A stretch of DNA of 64,000 bases from Pantoea eucalypti (GCF_009646115.1 NZ_CP045720.1:992001-1056000), one strand, 5' to 3'; shown: positions 48,013 through 61,138, counted from the first letter of the stretch. A program made the numbers and translations. The notes: generated from the sequence alone by a model not told the origin.

Positions 48013-48651
48013 TTGACCAGGGGAACACAACGTCGCATCGTATTTTTTGACCTGGATGGCACTTTGCACCAGCAGGACATGTTCGGCACGTTTATGCGCT
48101 ATCTGCTGCGTCGCCGCCCGCTTAATCTGCTGCTGGTGGTGCCGGTATTGCCGGTGGTCGGTATCGGCCTGCTGTTTAAAGGACGTGCGGCTCGCTGGCC
48201 CATGAGCCTGCTGCTCTGGTCAATTACCTTTGGACGCTCTGAGCAGACATTGCTGCGCCTCGAAGCGGAGTTTGCGCAGTGGTTCCGGCTGCGCGTGAAA
48301 GCGTTCCCGGTGGTGCAGCAGCGTCTGACGGATTATCTCAGCAGTGATGATGCTGAAGTCTGGCTGATCACCGGATCGCCACAGTCGCTGGTGGAGCAGG
48401 TCTATTACGACTCCGCGTTTCTGCCACGCGTGAAGATGATTGCGAGCCAGATGCAGCGCGGCTGGGGTGGGCGGGTGCTGGCGATGCGCTGTCTTGGCCA
48501 TGAGAAAGTGGCGCAGCTGGAAGAGAAAATCGGTACGCCGCTGCAGCTTTACAGCGGCTACAGCGACAGCAAACAGGACAACCCGCTGCTGTTTTTCTGT
48601 CAGCATCGCTGGCGCGTGACCCCGGCGGGTGAACTGCAACAGCTGGAATAA
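48013..48651 (+). CDS. pgpC: Phosphatidylglycerophosphatase C
   Basis: A 212-residue membrane-associated HAD phosphatase that dephosphorylates phosphatidylglycerophosphate. HAD motif I FFDLDGTLHQQD (~11-22), a hydrophobic segment LLLVVPVLPVVGIGLLF, motif II LITGSP and DNPLLFFCQHRWRVTP are visible. I propose a TTG start at 48013, preceded by AAGGAGAG; it gives LTRGTQRRIVFFD, close to the E. coli start. An upstream ATG at 47959 lacks a ribosome site. Confidence 0.88.
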   Translation: MTRGTQRRIVFFDLDGTLHQQDMFGTFMRYLLRRRPLNLLLVVPVLPVVGIGLLFKGRAARWPMSLLLWSITFGRSEQTLLRLEAEFAQWFRLRVKAFPVVQQRLTDYLSSDDAEVWLITGSPQSLVEQVYYDSAFLPRVKMIASQMQRGWGGRVLAMRCLGHEKVAQLEEKIGTPLQLYSGYSDSKQDNPLLFFCQHRWRVTPAGELQQLE

Positions 48652-48696
48652 GTTTTTAAAGGACCGATGAGACCGCTATAATGCGCCGCTTTTTAG

Positions 48697-50660
<1,964 letters not shown>

Positions 50661-50824
50661 ATAGTTATCTCTCGCTGGCTCTAAGGCCTCTGTCTTTTAA
50701 AGGCAGTATTTATCTTCTTTGAACTCCCAGAGCGAGGGGCATTTTGCGCAACAAAATCACGCTGAGCAACTTTTATAGCAGCTTTTGCGCAAATTTCAGG
50801 CAAATCCGGGTCGCCAAAAATTGT

Positions 50825-50840
50825 GCGCAAACGGTTTCGT
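50825..50840 (+). promoter_or_regulatory. PurR box upstream of purL
   Basis: GCGCAAACGGTTTCGT matches the PurR operator ACGCAAACGTTTGCGT with three mismatches, about 87 bases before the purL ATG, so purine repression is expected. Confidence 0.85.
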
Positions 50841-50926
50841 CGCGAGGTCGCTTTCTCTATAATACGCCCCGTTTTCCCTGTTGCGCCCAATTTGCGTCGC
50901 CCGGCGCCCTGACGAGAGACTTATTA

Positions 50927-53900
50927 ATGGAAATTCTGCGTGGTTCGCCCGCCCTGTCGGCATTTCGTGTAAACAAACTGCTGACCCGCTTTCAGGACGC
51001 TCATCTGCCGGTGAGTGATATTTACGCTGAGTACATCCATTTTGCTGATGTCAGTACGCCTTTAAGCGCTGACGAACAGAGCCGTCTGCAACGTCTGCTG
51101 AAATATGGTCCCTCTCTTGCTGAACATGCTCCACAGGGTCGTCTGCTGCTGGTGACACCGCGTCCTGGTACCATTTCGCCCTGGTCATCCAAAGCAACCG
51201 ATATCGCCCACAACTGCGGCCTGCCACAGGTCCGTCGTCTGGAACGTGGTCTGGCTTTCTATGTACAGGCTCCCCAGCTGACCGAAGCGCAGTGGCAAAC
51301 GCTGGGCACACTGCTGCACGATCGGATGATGGAAACGGTCTTCAGTGACCTGGCGCAGGCTGAGCAGTTGTTCGCGCACCACACGCCGCAGCCGGTGAAA
51401 AGTGTCGATCTGCTGGGTGAGGGCCGTCAGGCGCTGGTGCAGGCCAATATCTCCCTGGGTCTGGCGCTGGCAGACGATGAAATTGACTACCTGGTGGCGG
51501 CGTTTACCGCACTGGGTCGTAACCCCAACGACATTGAACTCTATATGTTTGCGCAGGCGAACTCTGAGCACTGTCGTCACAAGATTTTCAACGCCGACTG
51601 GATTATCGACGGCGAGAAACAGCCAAAGTCGCTGTTTAAAATGATCAAAAATACGATGGAGAAGACGCCGGACTTCGTGCTCTCTGCCTATAAAGATAAC
51701 GCCGCCGTGATGGAAGGATCAGAGGTTGGCCGCTTCTTTGCTGACGCCGGAGAGAGCGAGTACCGCTGGCATCAGGAAGCTGCGCACATTCTGATGAAGG
51801 TGGAAACGCACAACCACCCAACGGCGATTTCGCCGTGGCCAGGCGCGGCCACCGGTTCTGGTGGTGAAATCCGTGATGAAGGCGCAACCGGTCGCGGCTC
51901 CAAGCCAAAAGCGGGCCTGGTCGGTTTCTCGGTCTCTAACCTGCGTATTCCTGGCTTTGAACAGCCGTGGGAAGAGGACTTCGGTAAACCAGCCCGCATA
52001 GTCAGCGCGCTGGAGATCATGACCGACGGACCTCTGGGCGGCGCTGCCTTTAACAATGAATTTGGTCGTCCGGCTCTGAATGGCTACTTCCGTACTTATG
52101 AAGAGCAGGTCACCAGCCACAACGGCACTGAGCTGCGCGGCTATCATAAGCCGATTATGCTGGCGGGCGGCATCGGTAACATCCGTGCCGATCACGTTCA
52201 GAAAGGCGAAATCACCGTAGGCGCGAAGCTGGTGGTGCTGGGCGGTCCGGCCATGAACATCGGCCTGGGCGGCGGCGCGGCCTCATCCATGGCCTCAGGT
52301 CAGTCTGATGCCGATCTCGACTTCGCCTCTGTACAGCGTGATAACCCGGAGATGGAGCGCCGTTGTCAGGAGGTGATCGACCGCTGCTGGCAGCTGGGCG
52401 ATGAGAACCCGATTCTGTTTATCCACGACGTGGGCGCGGGCGGCCTTTCCAATGCTATGCCGGAGCTGGTCAGCGATGGTGGTCGTGGTGGCCGGTTTAA
52501 CCTGCGTGACATCCTGAGTGATGAGCCAGGCATGAGCCCGCTGGAAGTCTGGTGTAACGAATCACAGGAACGTTATGTGATGGCCGTAGCACCCGATCAG
52601 CTGGCGCAGTTTGAGGCGATTTGCCAGCGCGAACGCGCACCTTTTGCCGTAATTGGTGAAGCCACCGAAGAGTTGCACCTGAGTCTGGAAGATAGCCATT
52701 TCGATAATAAGCCTATCGATATGCCGCTGGATGTCCTGCTGGGCAAAACGCCGAAGATGACGCGGGATGTGGTGACGCAGCAGGCGCAGGGCACCGAGCT
52801 GCAGCGTGACGGCATTACGCTGGTTGATGCGGTGAATCGCGTACTGCATCTGCCTGCTGTGGCGGAAAAAACCTTCCTGATCACCATCGGTGACCGCAGC
52901 GTGACCGGCATGGTGGCACGCGACCAGATGGTCGGGCCGTGGCAGATCCCGGTGGCCAACTGTGCGGTGACCACTGCCAGCCTCGACAGCTATCACGGCG
53001 AAGCCTTTGCCCTGGGCGAACGTTCACCGGTTGCGCTGCTGGACTTCGCAGCATCGGGTCGTCTGGCGGTGGGTGAAGCCCTGACCAACCTGGCGGCAAC
53101 GCAGATTGGTTCGCTGAAGCGCGTGAAACTCTCCGCTAACTGGATGTCCGCTGCGGGTCATCCGGGTGAAGATGCGGGTTTATATGCGGCGGTGAAAGCC
53201 GTCGGCGAAGAGCTTTGCCCGGCGCTGGGGATCACCATCCCGGTCGGTAAAGATTCGATGTCGATGAAAACCCGCTGGCAGGAAGGCACTGAACAGCGCG
53301 AGATGACTTCGCCGCTGTCGCTGGTGATTACTGCGTTTGCACGCGTCGAAGATGTCCGTCGCACCATCACGCCACAGCTGCAGGCCGATCAGGACAACCT
53401 GCTGCTGCTGATCGATCTGGGCAACGGCGCGAATACGCTGGGCGCAACCGCGCTGTCGCAGGTCTATCGCCAGCTCGGTGACAAACCTGCCGATGTGCGT
53501 GATGCCACCCAGCTGGCGGGCTTCTTCAATGCGATTCAGGCGCTGGTGGCTGAGCAGAAACTGCTGGCCTACCACGACCGCTCTGACGGTGGTCTGCTGG
53601 TGACGCTGGCCGAGATGGCCTTTGCCGGTCACTGCGGCATTGACGTTGATATCGCCTCGCTGGGCAGCGATACGCTGGCGGCCTTGTTCACCGAAGAGCT
53701 GGGTGCGGTGATTCAGATCAACGCCGCCGATCGCGATGCCGTTGAGCGGATCCTGGCCGATCACGGTCTTGCCGCTTCCACGCATCTGCTGGGCAGCGCG
53801 CAGCCAGGTGATCGCTTTGTGATCCGTTCCGGTGACAGCGCGGTCTACAGTGAAAGCCGCAATACGCTGCGTACCTGGTGGGCGGAAACCACCTGGCAGA

Positions 53901-54814
53901 TGCAACGCCTGCGCGACAACCCGGCGTGTGCCGATCAGGAGCATGAAGCGAAGAAAAACGACAGCGATCCTGGTCTCAACGTCAATCTGACCTTTAATCC
54001 GCAGGAAGATGTGGCGGCACCGATGATCGCGACGGGCGCACGTCCACGCGTCGCGGTGCTGCGTGAGCAGGGTGTGAACTCCCATGTGGAGATGGCCGCT
54101 GCCTTTGATCGTGCTGGCTTTACCGCCATTGACGTTCACATGAGCGATCTGCTGGCCGGGCGTCGCGGTCTGGAAGCGTTCCAGGCGCTGGTTGCCTGTG
54201 GCGGCTTCTCTTACGGTGATGTGCTGGGTGCCGGTGAGGGCTGGGCGAAGTCGATTCTGTTCAACCCGCGTGTTCGCGATGAGTTCGAAACCTTCTTCCA
54301 CCGTCCGCAGACCCTGGCGCTGGGCGTCTGTAACGGCTGTCAGATGATGTCCAATCTGCGTGAACTGATTCCGGGCAGCGATCTCTGGCCGCGCTTTGTG
54401 CGTAACCAGTCTGAACGCTTTGAAGCGCGCTTCAGCCTGGTCGAAGTGGCTGCCAGTCCGTCACTGCTGCTGGACGGCATGGCCGGTTCACATATGCCTA
54501 TCGCGGTTTCGCACGGAGAAGGTTTTGTTGAGGTGCGTGATGCAACGCATCTGGCGGCGCTGGAGTCGAAAGGGCTGGTGGCACTGCGCTTTGTCGATAA
54601 CTTCGGCAAGGTGACAGAAACCTATCCGGCTAACCCGAATGGCTCACCTAACGGCATCACCGCCGTGACCAATGAAAGTGGTCGCGTCACCATTATGATG
54701 CCGCATCCGGAGCGTGTTTTCCGTACCGTCAGCAACTCCTGGCATCCGGCAGAGTGGGGCGAAGACAGCCCGTGGATGCGCATTTTCCGCAATGCACGCA
54801 GACAGCTGGGTTAA
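50927..54814 (+). CDS. purL: Phosphoribosylformylglycinamidine synthase
   Basis: A 1295-residue single-chain FGAM synthetase of purine biosynthesis, the same length as E. coli PurL. It has the N-terminal domain, two PurM-like ATP-binding halves ([13 protein letters not shown] and [20 protein letters not shown]) and a C-terminal glutamine amidotransferase domain with the nucleophile in [10 protein letters not shown] and a downstream His-Glu pair. The ATG at 50927 gives [15 protein letters not shown], the standard start. Controlled by the PurR box upstream. Confidence 0.97.
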   Translation: MEILRGSPALSAFRVNKLLTRFQDAHLPVSDIYAEYIHFADVSTPLSADEQSRLQRLLKYGPSLAEHAPQGRLLLVTPRPGTISPWSSKATDIAHNCGLPQVRRLERGLAFYVQAPQLTEAQWQTLGTLLHDRMMETVFSDLAQAEQLFAHHTPQPVKSVDLLGEGRQALVQANISLGLALADDEIDYLVAAFTALGRNPNDIELYMFAQANSEHCRHKIFNADWIIDGEKQPKSLFKMIKNTMEKTPDFVLSAYKDNAAVMEGSEVGRFFADAGESEYRWHQEAAHILMKVETHNHPTAISPWPGAATGSGGEIRDEGATGRGSKPKAGLVGFSVSNLRIPGFEQPWEEDFGKPARIVSALEIMTDGPLGGAAFNNEFGRPALNGYFRTYEEQVTSHNGTELRGYHKPIMLAGGIGNIRADHVQKGEITVGAKLVVLGGPAMNIGLGGGAASSMASGQSDADLDFASVQRDNPEMERRCQEVIDRCWQLGDENPILFIHDVGAGGLSNAMPELVSDGGRGGRFNLRDILSDEPGMSPLEVWCNESQERYVMAVAPDQLAQFEAICQRERAPFAVIGEATEELHLSLEDSHFDNKPIDMPLDVLLGKTPKMTRDVVTQQAQGTELQRDGITLVDAVNRVLHLPAVAEKTFLITIGDRSVTGMVARDQMVGPWQIPVANCAVTTASLDSYHGEAFALGERSPVALLDFAASGRLAVGEALTNLAATQIGSLKRVKLSANWMSAAGHPGEDAGLYAAVKAVGEELCPALGITIPVGKDSMSMKTRWQEGTEQREMTSPLSLVITAFARVEDVRRTITPQLQADQDNLLLLIDLGNGANTLGATALSQVYRQLGDKPADVRDATQLAGFFNAIQALVAEQKLLAYHDRSDGGLLVTLAEMAFAGHCGIDVDIASLGSDTLAALFTEELGAVIQINAADRDAVERILADHGLAASTHLLGSAQPGDRFVIRSGDSAVYSESRNTLRTWWAETTWQMQRLRDNPACADQEHEAKKNDSDPGLNVNLTFNPQEDVAAPMIATGARPRVAVLREQGVNSHVEMAAAFDRAGFTAIDVHMSDLLAGRRGLEAFQALVACGGFSYGDVLGAGEGWAKSILFNPRVRDEFETFFHRPQTLALGVCNGCQMMSNLRELIPGSDLWPRFVRNQSERFEARFSLVEVAASPSLLLDGMAGSHMPIAVSHGEGFVEVRDATHLAALESKGLVALRFVDNFGKVTETYPANPNGSPNGITAVTNESGRVTIMMPHPERVFRTVSNSWHPAEWGEDSPWMRIFRNARRQLG

Positions 54815-54830
54815 TGTAATCCGCTGAAAT

Positions 54831-54865
54831 GAACAGGAGGCCGGTGTGCCTCCTGTTCTTTTTTA
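54831..54865 (+). terminator. purL terminator
   Basis: GAACAGGAGG / CCTCCTGTTC 10-bp stem followed by six T residues, 16 bases after the purL stop. Confidence 0.9.
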
Positions 54866-54881
54866 CGCCGCTGTTGGCAAA

Positions 54882-54985
54882 TGGCGACAAGGGGGATATT
54901 GCACTGTCTCTTTATGGCGACATCTATCTCATTGATTTTAAATGAGCGGGTATCCGGGGTGATTTAATGTCGCCTTATGGAGACA
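54882..54985 (+). promoter_or_regulatory. Three GlrR activator sites upstream of glmY
   Basis: TGTT-N10-GACA (54882-54899), TGTC-N10-GACA (54905-54922) and TGTC-N10-GACA (54968-54985) match the known GlrR target TGTC-N10-GACA. The first has one mismatch. All lie upstream of a sigma-54 promoter, the arrangement used by the GlrK/GlrR system encoded next door. Confidence 0.85.
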
Positions 54986-55069
54986 CATTGACGCTGTCTG
55001 CATCGGACTTTTCGCAGGTGTCATTGGAGCAGCTCGTTCAATCTGCTGAAAAATATAATGATTTATTTT

Positions 55070-55095
55070 CTGGCATGAAACTTGCTATACTTATG
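55070..55095 (+). promoter_or_regulatory. Overlapping sigma-54 and sigma-70 promoters of glmY
   Basis: TGGCAT...TTGCT gives GG (55072-55073) and GC (55084-55085) separated by exactly 10 bases, as in the sigma-54 -24/-12 element. A sigma-70-type TATACT (55086-55091) overlaps it. The same dual-promoter layout drives glmY in E. coli. Confidence 0.85.
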
Positions 55096-55312
55096 CAGCT
55101 GCTCATTCACCTGTTTATGATTGCCCCGCGAAGCGGATAAGAGCTCATAAAGTCCGAATGACGCACCAAACGGAGCCTGCCGTCCACCTGACCGATAATC
55201 GCTTGCGTTATCAAACACCGGACGTAACGTTGAGTAAGGCTCCACCCATTCTTACGCGATGCACCACGCGTCGTGACAGCGGCAGGCCATTGAGCCTGCC
55301 GTTTTCTTTTGT
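55096..55312 (+). ncRNA. glmY: GlmY small RNA
   Basis: A plus-strand non-coding stretch between purL and glrK, starting about 12 bases beyond the sigma-54 -12 GC. Its 5' end GCTCATTCACCTGTTTATG resembles the E. coli GlmY start. It ends in a strong terminator, GGCAGGC / GCCTGCC with TTTTCTTTT (55283-55312). GlmY raises GlmS by protecting the GlmZ RNA from RapZ-RNase E. Position, promoters and GlrR sites strongly support the call; I could not compare the full sequence. Confidence 0.8.
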
Positions 55313-55393
55313 TTCTCTTTCTGCCCACCACACCTTTCTTCTGCTGTCAGAGTCCGCTAGCATCCAGACAGTAAATCTTAAGGAAGCGTCTGC

Positions 55394-56821
55394 GTGAAAA
55401 AATGGCGTTTATTTCCCCGTTCTCTGCGTCAGCTGGTGTTGATGGCGTTTGTTCTGGTGCTGCTACCGTTGCTGGTACTGGCCTGGCAGGCGTGGGAAAG
55501 TCTCTCTGCGTTAAGTGAACAGGCCGCTGATACCAACCGCAACACCTTCACCGATGTGCGCAGAAGTGAGGCAATGGCACGAACGGCAGTAGAGCTTGAG
55601 CGCAGTTACCGTCAATATTGCGTGCTGGATGATGCCTCGCTGTCGCGTCTTTATCAGACGCAGTACACCCGCTACAGTCAGATGCTGAGTTCGCATAGCG
55701 CCAGTCTGCCTGAACTGCCCGCCTTTCAGACCTTGCAGGCCACTCTGCCACTGCTGACGCCGCTGAAATGTGATAATGGCAATCCCATTACACCCGCCGC
55801 AGAGGCACTGGATCGCTTTTCTGCTACTAACGCGCAGATGGTGCAGGACACGCGCGAAGTGGTCTTTTCGCGCGGCTTACAACTGCAGCGTGAAATCGCC
55901 GATCGCGGCCAGTTTTTTGGCTGGCAGGCGCTGATTCTGTTTATCATCAGTCTCGCGCTGATGACGCTGTTTACCGGCATGATTATCGGGCCGGTCAAGC
56001 GCATTGAGCGGATGATCAACCGGCTTGGCGAAGGGCGTGAGCTGGGTAACAGCGTGATTTTTCGCGGCCCGCGCGAGTTACGCTCGCTGGGACAGCGCAT
56101 CGTCTGGCTCAGCGAACGGCTTGCATGGCTGGAATCTCAGCGTCATGAGTTTCTGCGCCATCTTTCACACGAACTGAAAACGCCGCTGGCCAGCCTGCGT
56201 GAAGGCACTGAGTTGCTGGCGGATGAAGTCGCCGGATCGCTGAACGCCGACCAGAAAGAGGTGGTCACTATTCTCGACAGCAGCAGCCGCCATCTGCAGC
56301 GGCTGATTGAACAACTGCTCGATTACAATCGCAAACTGGCGGATGGCCCGATCCAGCAGGAACCGGTCAGCGTGGCAGCGATCGTGGAGGGCGTCGTCAA
56401 TGCACATGCGCTCTCAGCGCGCGCCAAACTCATGCAGACGGTCGTTAATCTTGAGGTCAGCCACTGTCTTGCTGAACCGACGTTACTGATGCGGGTCATT
56501 GATAACCTCTACTCGAACGCCGTGAACTACGGCAGCGAATCCGGTACCATCTGGCTGCGCAGTCAGCAGCAGGGCGATCGGATCTGGATTGAGGTCGCGA
56601 ATAGCGGCACGCCGATTCCGCCGGAAGAGCAGGCAATGATTTTCGAACCGTTCTTCCAGGGCAGCCAGCAGCGCAAAGGGCCGGTAAAAGGCAGCGGGCT
56701 GGGATTGAGTATTGCCAAAGATTGCCTGCGCCGGATGCATGGCGACCTGACGCTGGTCCCCTGTGAGCAGGCTGACGTCTGTTTTCGAATTGAACTGAAC
56801 ACCACTGCCGGGAAAGTCTGA
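55394..56821 (+). CDS. glrK: Sensor histidine kinase GlrK (QseE)
   Basis: A 475-residue inner-membrane kinase. Two transmembrane helices (~12-30 and ~175-195), a HAMP region, the phospho-acceptor FLRHLSHELKTPLASLREG (~254-272, histidine near 259) and the ATPase N/G1/G2 boxes (NLYSNAVNYGS, SGLGLSIAKD) are present. With GlrR it controls glmY. It forms an operon with glrG and glrR, with a 3-base gap before glrG. Confidence 0.94.
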   Translation: MKKWRLFPRSLRQLVLMAFVLVLLPLLVLAWQAWESLSALSEQAADTNRNTFTDVRRSEAMARTAVELERSYRQYCVLDDASLSRLYQTQYTRYSQMLSSHSASLPELPAFQTLQATLPLLTPLKCDNGNPITPAAEALDRFSATNAQMVQDTREVVFSRGLQLQREIADRGQFFGWQALILFIISLALMTLFTGMIIGPVKRIERMINRLGEGRELGNSVIFRGPRELRSLGQRIVWLSERLAWLESQRHEFLRHLSHELKTPLASLREGTELLADEVAGSLNADQKEVVTILDSSSRHLQRLIEQLLDYNRKLADGPIQQEPVSVAAIVEGVVNAHALSARAKLMQTVVNLEVSHCLAEPTLLMRVIDNLYSNAVNYGSESGTIWLRSQQQGDRIWIEVANSGTPIPPEEQAMIFEPFFQGSQQRKGPVKGSGLGLSIAKDCLRRMHGDLTLVPCEQADVCFRIELNTTAGKV

Positions 56822-56824
56822 CTG

Positions 56825-57493
56825 ATGAAATATTTACCCGCGTTGCTGTTAAGCACGCTGACGACGCTGCTCCTCAGCGGATGTACGACCTCCCCGGCCA
56901 CCTCATCCCTGTCGTCAGGCCATCAGGTAGCGGAACCCGAGGTCAGCATTGCTGATTATCTGGCGACCCGCTGCAATGATCTCTGGCCGATAGAGAAGAG
57001 TGCCGCACTGAATAATCCCCTTTACTGGATGCGGGCGATCGATTGTGCTGAGCGCCTTTCTTCTGCAGAAGCCAGAGCCGAAGCCCATCGCTGGCCGGCA
57101 GAGAACTGGTCGCGCGCCTTTAAACAGGGCGTGCTGATGTCTAATGGCAACGTCACGCCAGTTGAGCGTCGTCGCTATGTGGAAACCCTGGATCGTTACA
57201 GCGTTGATTTTCCACAGTCTGTGCGCCCGCTGATTCAGTTGTGGCGCAGCAACCAGACCGCGCAGCTTGACCTCAGTGAAGCGCGCACCCGTTATGCCCA
57301 TCTGCAACAGAGCAGCGATAGTCAGCTTGAGGCGATACGCCAGCAGATGGTTAAACAACAGCAGCAGCTCAGTGACACGCAGCATAAGCTGGAGCGGCTG
57401 ACTGACATTGAGCGGCAGCTCTCATCGCGTAAAGCCCCGGATGTTTCTGACAGCAGTCATGGTACAGCGCTGCCGCAGGATGAGGAGCAATGA
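56825..57493 (+). CDS. glrG: Outer-membrane lipoprotein GlrG (QseG/YfhG)
   Basis: A 222-residue lipoprotein: the signal peptide ends at LLLSGC (lipobox cysteine ~20). The middle contains the conserved four-cysteine-type helices with C-terminal coiled-coil-like QLEAIRQQMVKQQQQLSDTQHKL. It overlaps the glrR start by four bases. In E. coli it modulates the GlrK signal; mechanism inferred. Confidence 0.9.
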   Translation: MKYLPALLLSTLTTLLLSGCTTSPATSSLSSGHQVAEPEVSIADYLATRCNDLWPIEKSAALNNPLYWMRAIDCAERLSSAEARAEAHRWPAENWSRAFKQGVLMSNGNVTPVERRRYVETLDRYSVDFPQSVRPLIQLWRSNQTAQLDLSEARTRYAHLQQSSDSQLEAIRQQMVKQQQQLSDTQHKLERLTDIERQLSSRKAPDVSDSSHGTALPQDEEQ

Positions 57494-58827
57494 TGGTCAG
57501 ACAAGCGGCAAAATTGCTGCTGGTGGATGACGATCCCAGTCTGCTGAAGCTGCTGGGCATGCGTCTTCGCAGCGAAGGGTATCAGATCACCACTGCGGGC
57601 AGCGGACCCGAAGCGTTGCGTCTGTTGCAGAAAGAGAAGATTGAGCTGGTGATAAGCGATCTGCGGATGGATGAGATGGATGGGCTGGCGCTCTTTGGCG
57701 AGATCCAGAAGCGCCACACCGGTCTGCCGGTGATTATCCTGACGGCGCATGGTTCCATTCCGGATGCGGTTTCCGCCACGCAGCAGGGCGTATTCAGCTT
57801 CCTGACGAAACCGGTTGATCGGGACGCACTCTACAAAGCGATTGATGAGGCGCTGGCACAGCAGGCACCGGTCAGTGATGACCGCTGGCGCGAGGCGATC
57901 GTCACCCGCAGCCCGCTGATGCTAAAGCTGCTGGAGCAGGCGCATATGGTGGCGCAGTCGGATGTCAGCGTTCTGATTAATGGTCAGAGTGGCACCGGCA
58001 AAGAGATGCTGGCGCAGGCGATTCACACCGCCAGCCCGCGTAACGGCAAGCCTTTTGTCGCCATTAACTGTGGCGCTTTGCCGGAGCAGCTGCTGGAATC
58101 AGAGCTGTTTGGTCACGCCAAAGGTGCTTTTACCGGTGCGGTCAGTGCGCGTGAGGGGTTATTTAAAGCGGCAGGCGGCGGTACGCTGTTCCTGGATGAG
58201 ATTGGCGATATGCCGCAGCCATTGCAGGTTAAGTTGTTGCGGGTGTTGCAGGAGCGTAAGGTCAGACCGCTGGGCAGCGACCACGATAGTGAGATCGACG
58301 TGCGAATCATTTCAGCCACGCATCGCGATCTGCCGAAGGCGATGGAGAAGAAAGAGTTTCGTGAGGATCTCTTCTATCGTCTGAATGTGGTGAATCTGAA
58401 AATACCCGCGCTGCATCAGCGCACAGAAGATATCCCGCTGCTGGCCAATCATCTGCTGCGCCAGGCAGCGGAACGGCATAAGCCACAGATTCGCAGTTTT
58501 TCCGTTGATGCGATGAAGCGTCTGATGGCCGCAAGCTGGCCAGGCAACGTGCGCCAGCTGGTAAACGTCATTGAGCAGTGCGTGGCGCTGAGTTCATCAC
58601 CGGTGATCAGTGATGCGCTGGTGGAGCAGGCGTTGAGCGGCGAGAACAGCGCCTTGCCGACCTTTGCGGAGGCGCGTAATCAGTTTGAGCTGAACTATCT
58701 GCGTAAGCTGTTGCAGATGACCAAAGGCAATGTGACCAACGCCGCACGTCTGGCTGGACGCAACCGCACGGAGTTCTATAAGCTGCTGTCTCGCCATGAA
58801 CTGGATGCCAGTGATTTCAAAGAGTAG
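57490..58827 (+). CDS. glrR: Sigma-54-dependent response regulator GlrR (QseF)
   Basis: A 445-residue activator. Receiver domain with the phosphorylated aspartate in LVISDLRMD (~52-60), AAA+ domain with Walker A GQSGTGKE (~164-171), the sigma-54-contact motif GAFTGA (~210-215), and the Fis-type C-terminal helix-turn-helix NVTNAARLAGRNRTEFYKLL. It acts on the glmY promoter via the TGTC-N10-GACA sites. Last gene of the glrKGR operon; glnB follows after 184 bases. Confidence 0.95.
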   Translation: MMVRQAAKLLLVDDDPSLLKLLGMRLRSEGYQITTAGSGPEALRLLQKEKIELVISDLRMDEMDGLALFGEIQKRHTGLPVIILTAHGSIPDAVSATQQGVFSFLTKPVDRDALYKAIDEALAQQAPVSDDRWREAIVTRSPLMLKLLEQAHMVAQSDVSVLINGQSGTGKEMLAQAIHTASPRNGKPFVAINCGALPEQLLESELFGHAKGAFTGAVSAREGLFKAAGGGTLFLDEIGDMPQPLQVKLLRVLQERKVRPLGSDHDSEIDVRIISATHRDLPKAMEKKEFREDLFYRLNVVNLKIPALHQRTEDIPLLANHLLRQAAERHKPQIRSFSVDAMKRLMAASWPGNVRQLVNVIEQCVALSSSPVISDALVEQALSGENSALPTFAEARNQFELNYLRKLLQMTKGNVTNAARLAGRNRTEFYKLLSRHELDASDFKE

Positions 58828-58897
58828 CGGAGGCTGCGACGTAATACTGGCAGGTTGCCTGCTCAGGCCCGAATCAGAATGGGTGCGGTCAGCATAA

Positions 58898-59350
<453 letters not shown>

Positions 59351-59377
59351 TCGTCTTTTTATCAGCGATTAATCAGT

Positions 59378-59408
59378 ATAAAAAGGCCCGCGTTGCGGGC
59401 TTTTTTAT
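59378..59408 (+). terminator. glnB terminator
   Basis: GCCCGC-GTT-GCGGGC stem preceded by AAAAAGG and followed by a TTTTTT run, 30 bases past glnB. Confidence 0.85.
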
Positions 59409-59516
59409 ACCTGGAAATCGGATGAGGTCTACTGTGAGATCAAGCCAGCGCAGAGAACCCGGTCAGATCGGAAAGACGCAAAACCCGCCATCCATGGCAC
59501 GCTCGGCCCGGACGAT

Positions 59517-59672
59517 TACGCACCTCATCCCTGAGGTGCGCCCGTAAACGGGCCAACGCGTTGCATTGTTCAAAAACGCTCCCGGCGTTTTTAGTACGCA
59601 CCTCGTCCCTGAGGTGCGCCCGTTGCCGGGCCAACGCTTTGCGTTGTTCAAAAACGCTCCCGGCGTTTTTGT
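59517..59672. repeat. Two tandem 78-bp imperfect repeats, each with three hairpins
   Basis: Unit 1 (59517-59594) and unit 2 (59595-59672) match closely; differences are a few bases. Each contains GCACCTC-N6-GAGGTGC, a CCCG...CGGG stem (different loop in the two copies) and AAAAACGC-TCCCG-GCGTTTTT. They lie between glnB and the 3' end of hmp. The hairpins and the T runs suggest terminator or regulatory-RNA function; I do not recognise the element as BIME, ERIC or a known Pantoea repeat. Confidence 0.7.
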
Positions 59673-59755
59673 CCATGTCGCGGGACGCTTTCCTCTTCTG
59701 CCCGAGTTCCCTTCGCTTTGAAGCTGTCTGTTGCTGCCTGAACTTAGTAGCAGAT

Positions 59756-60940
59756 TTACATCCCTTTGTGCGGGCCAAAAAGTTCGTAATGAATGCGTGC
59801 ATCTGCCACGCGGGCATCGCGCAGTTGCGCCACCACATGCTGCATAAAGGGTAGCGGTCCACAGAGATAGAAGTGGGTATCGGATGACGCTAATCGTGCA
59901 GCCATTTTGCTGATATCCATCAGCCCCTGCGTGTCATAGCGACCGGTATCTTCAGCAGCGGGATCGCGATACCAGACCTCACTGATAAAATCGGCGAGCT
60001 GCGCGCCAGTGGCACTCACTTCCTCGCCAAACGCATGCTGTTTGCCGTTCTCTGCGGCGTGCAGCCAGCTGACCGGTGCGCGATGCTCGCTGGCTGCCAG
60101 TGAATGCAGCATCGCCAGCATCGGCGTCTGACCCACGCCCGCAGAGATAAGTGCGACTGGCGTGCCAGAATCGACCTCCAGGAAGAAGTCGCCGTGCGGT
60201 GCGGCGAGCATCAGCTCATCACCCACTTTGCCATGCTGATGCAGCCAGCCGGAGACCGTGCCCTGCGCTTCGCGTTTCACCGCAATACGATACGCTTTAC
60301 CGTTGCTGAGATGCGTCAGTGAGTACTGACGAATCTGGTGATGCTCGAAGCTGGCAGGCTGCAGGTGTACTGTCAGATACTGACCCGGTTTAAAAGCGGC
60401 TACCGGGCCGCCATCCACCGGCGTGAAGGTAAAGCTTTTAATGACCTCGCTCTGCTGCTCAACTGCGCTGATGCGAAACGCGCGGGTGCCACGCCAGCCG
60501 CCGGTTTGCTGCGCTGTGGCCTGATAGATCTCTTCTTCCCGATTGATGAACACATCCGCCAGGATGCCATAGGCCTGGCCCCACGCAGCCAGCGCCTCGT
60601 CACCGGGATTCAGCAATTCTTTGATGGTCGCCAGCAGATTTTCACCGACGATGGCGTATTGGGCAGGCTGAATATTCAGGCTGGTGTGTTTCTGCGCGAT
60701 TTTTTCTACCGCAGGCAGCAGCACGGCCAGATTCTCCAGATTCGCGCCATAGGCGCAGATAGCGTTGAACAACGCTTCGCGCTGATCGCCATTGCGCTGG
60801 TTATTCATATTGAAGACGTTTTTGAGTTCAGGGTGGTGCGACAGCATACGGTCATAGAAGTGTGCGGTAAGCTTTGGACCGCAGGCGGCTATGGCAGGCA
60901 GCGTCGATTTAACGGTGGCGATGGTGTGTGCATCAAGCAT
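59756..60940 (-). CDS. hmp: Flavohemoprotein (nitric oxide dioxygenase)
   Basis: A 394-residue cytoplasmic NO dioxygenase. The N-terminal globin has [10 protein letters not shown] (distal tyrosine ~29) and [14 protein letters not shown] (proximal histidine ~85), followed by an FAD domain and an NAD domain with [11 protein letters not shown]. It protects against nitric oxide. Divergent from glyA; an NsrR site lies just upstream. Confidence 0.96.
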   Translation of the reverse strand: MLDAHTIATVKSTLPAIAACGPKLTAHFYDRMLSHHPELKNVFNMNNQRNGDQREALFNAICAYGANLENLAVLLPAVEKIAQKHTSLNIQPAQYAIVGENLLATIKELLNPGDEALAAWGQAYGILADVFINREEEIYQATAQQTGGWRGTRAFRISAVEQQSEVIKSFTFTPVDGGPVAAFKPGQYLTVHLQPASFEHHQIRQYSLTHLSNGKAYRIAVKREAQGTVSGWLHQHGKVGDELMLAAPHGDFFLEVDSGTPVALISAGVGQTPMLAMLHSLAASEHRAPVSWLHAAENGKQHAFGEEVSATGAQLADFISEVWYRDPAAEDTGRYDTQGLMDISKMAARLASSDTHFYLCGPLPFMQHVVAQLRDARVADARIHYELFGPHKGM

Positions 60941-60958
60941 ATCAATGGCCTCTTATTA

Positions 60959-60981
60959 AACATGTATTTTAAATGCATGTT
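60959..60981 (-). promoter_or_regulatory. NsrR binding site upstream of hmp
   Basis: AACATGTATTT-T-AAATGCATGTT is a near-perfect 11-1-11 palindrome matching the NsrR pattern AAGATGYATTT-N-AAATRCATCTT, 19 bases before the hmp ATG (minus strand). NO-relieved repression by NsrR is expected. Confidence 0.85.
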
Positions 60982-61138
60982 ATAGCCGCCTTGCCTGTGG
61001 TGTAAATAAGCCGGGAAACTTTCTGGCTCCCCATGTGGCAACTTTTTGGTGCATCAACAGACGACGCCGTCACATCGTTGAGAAAAAATGTGACGGCTGA
61101 ACAGGCTAAAAAGGTGTAAAAAAGCGCTGCCAGTCGCC

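Noticed and set aside
53180..54301. 373-codon minus-strand open frame opposite purL
   Set aside because: Antisense shadow of purL; no ribosome site or recognisable domain.
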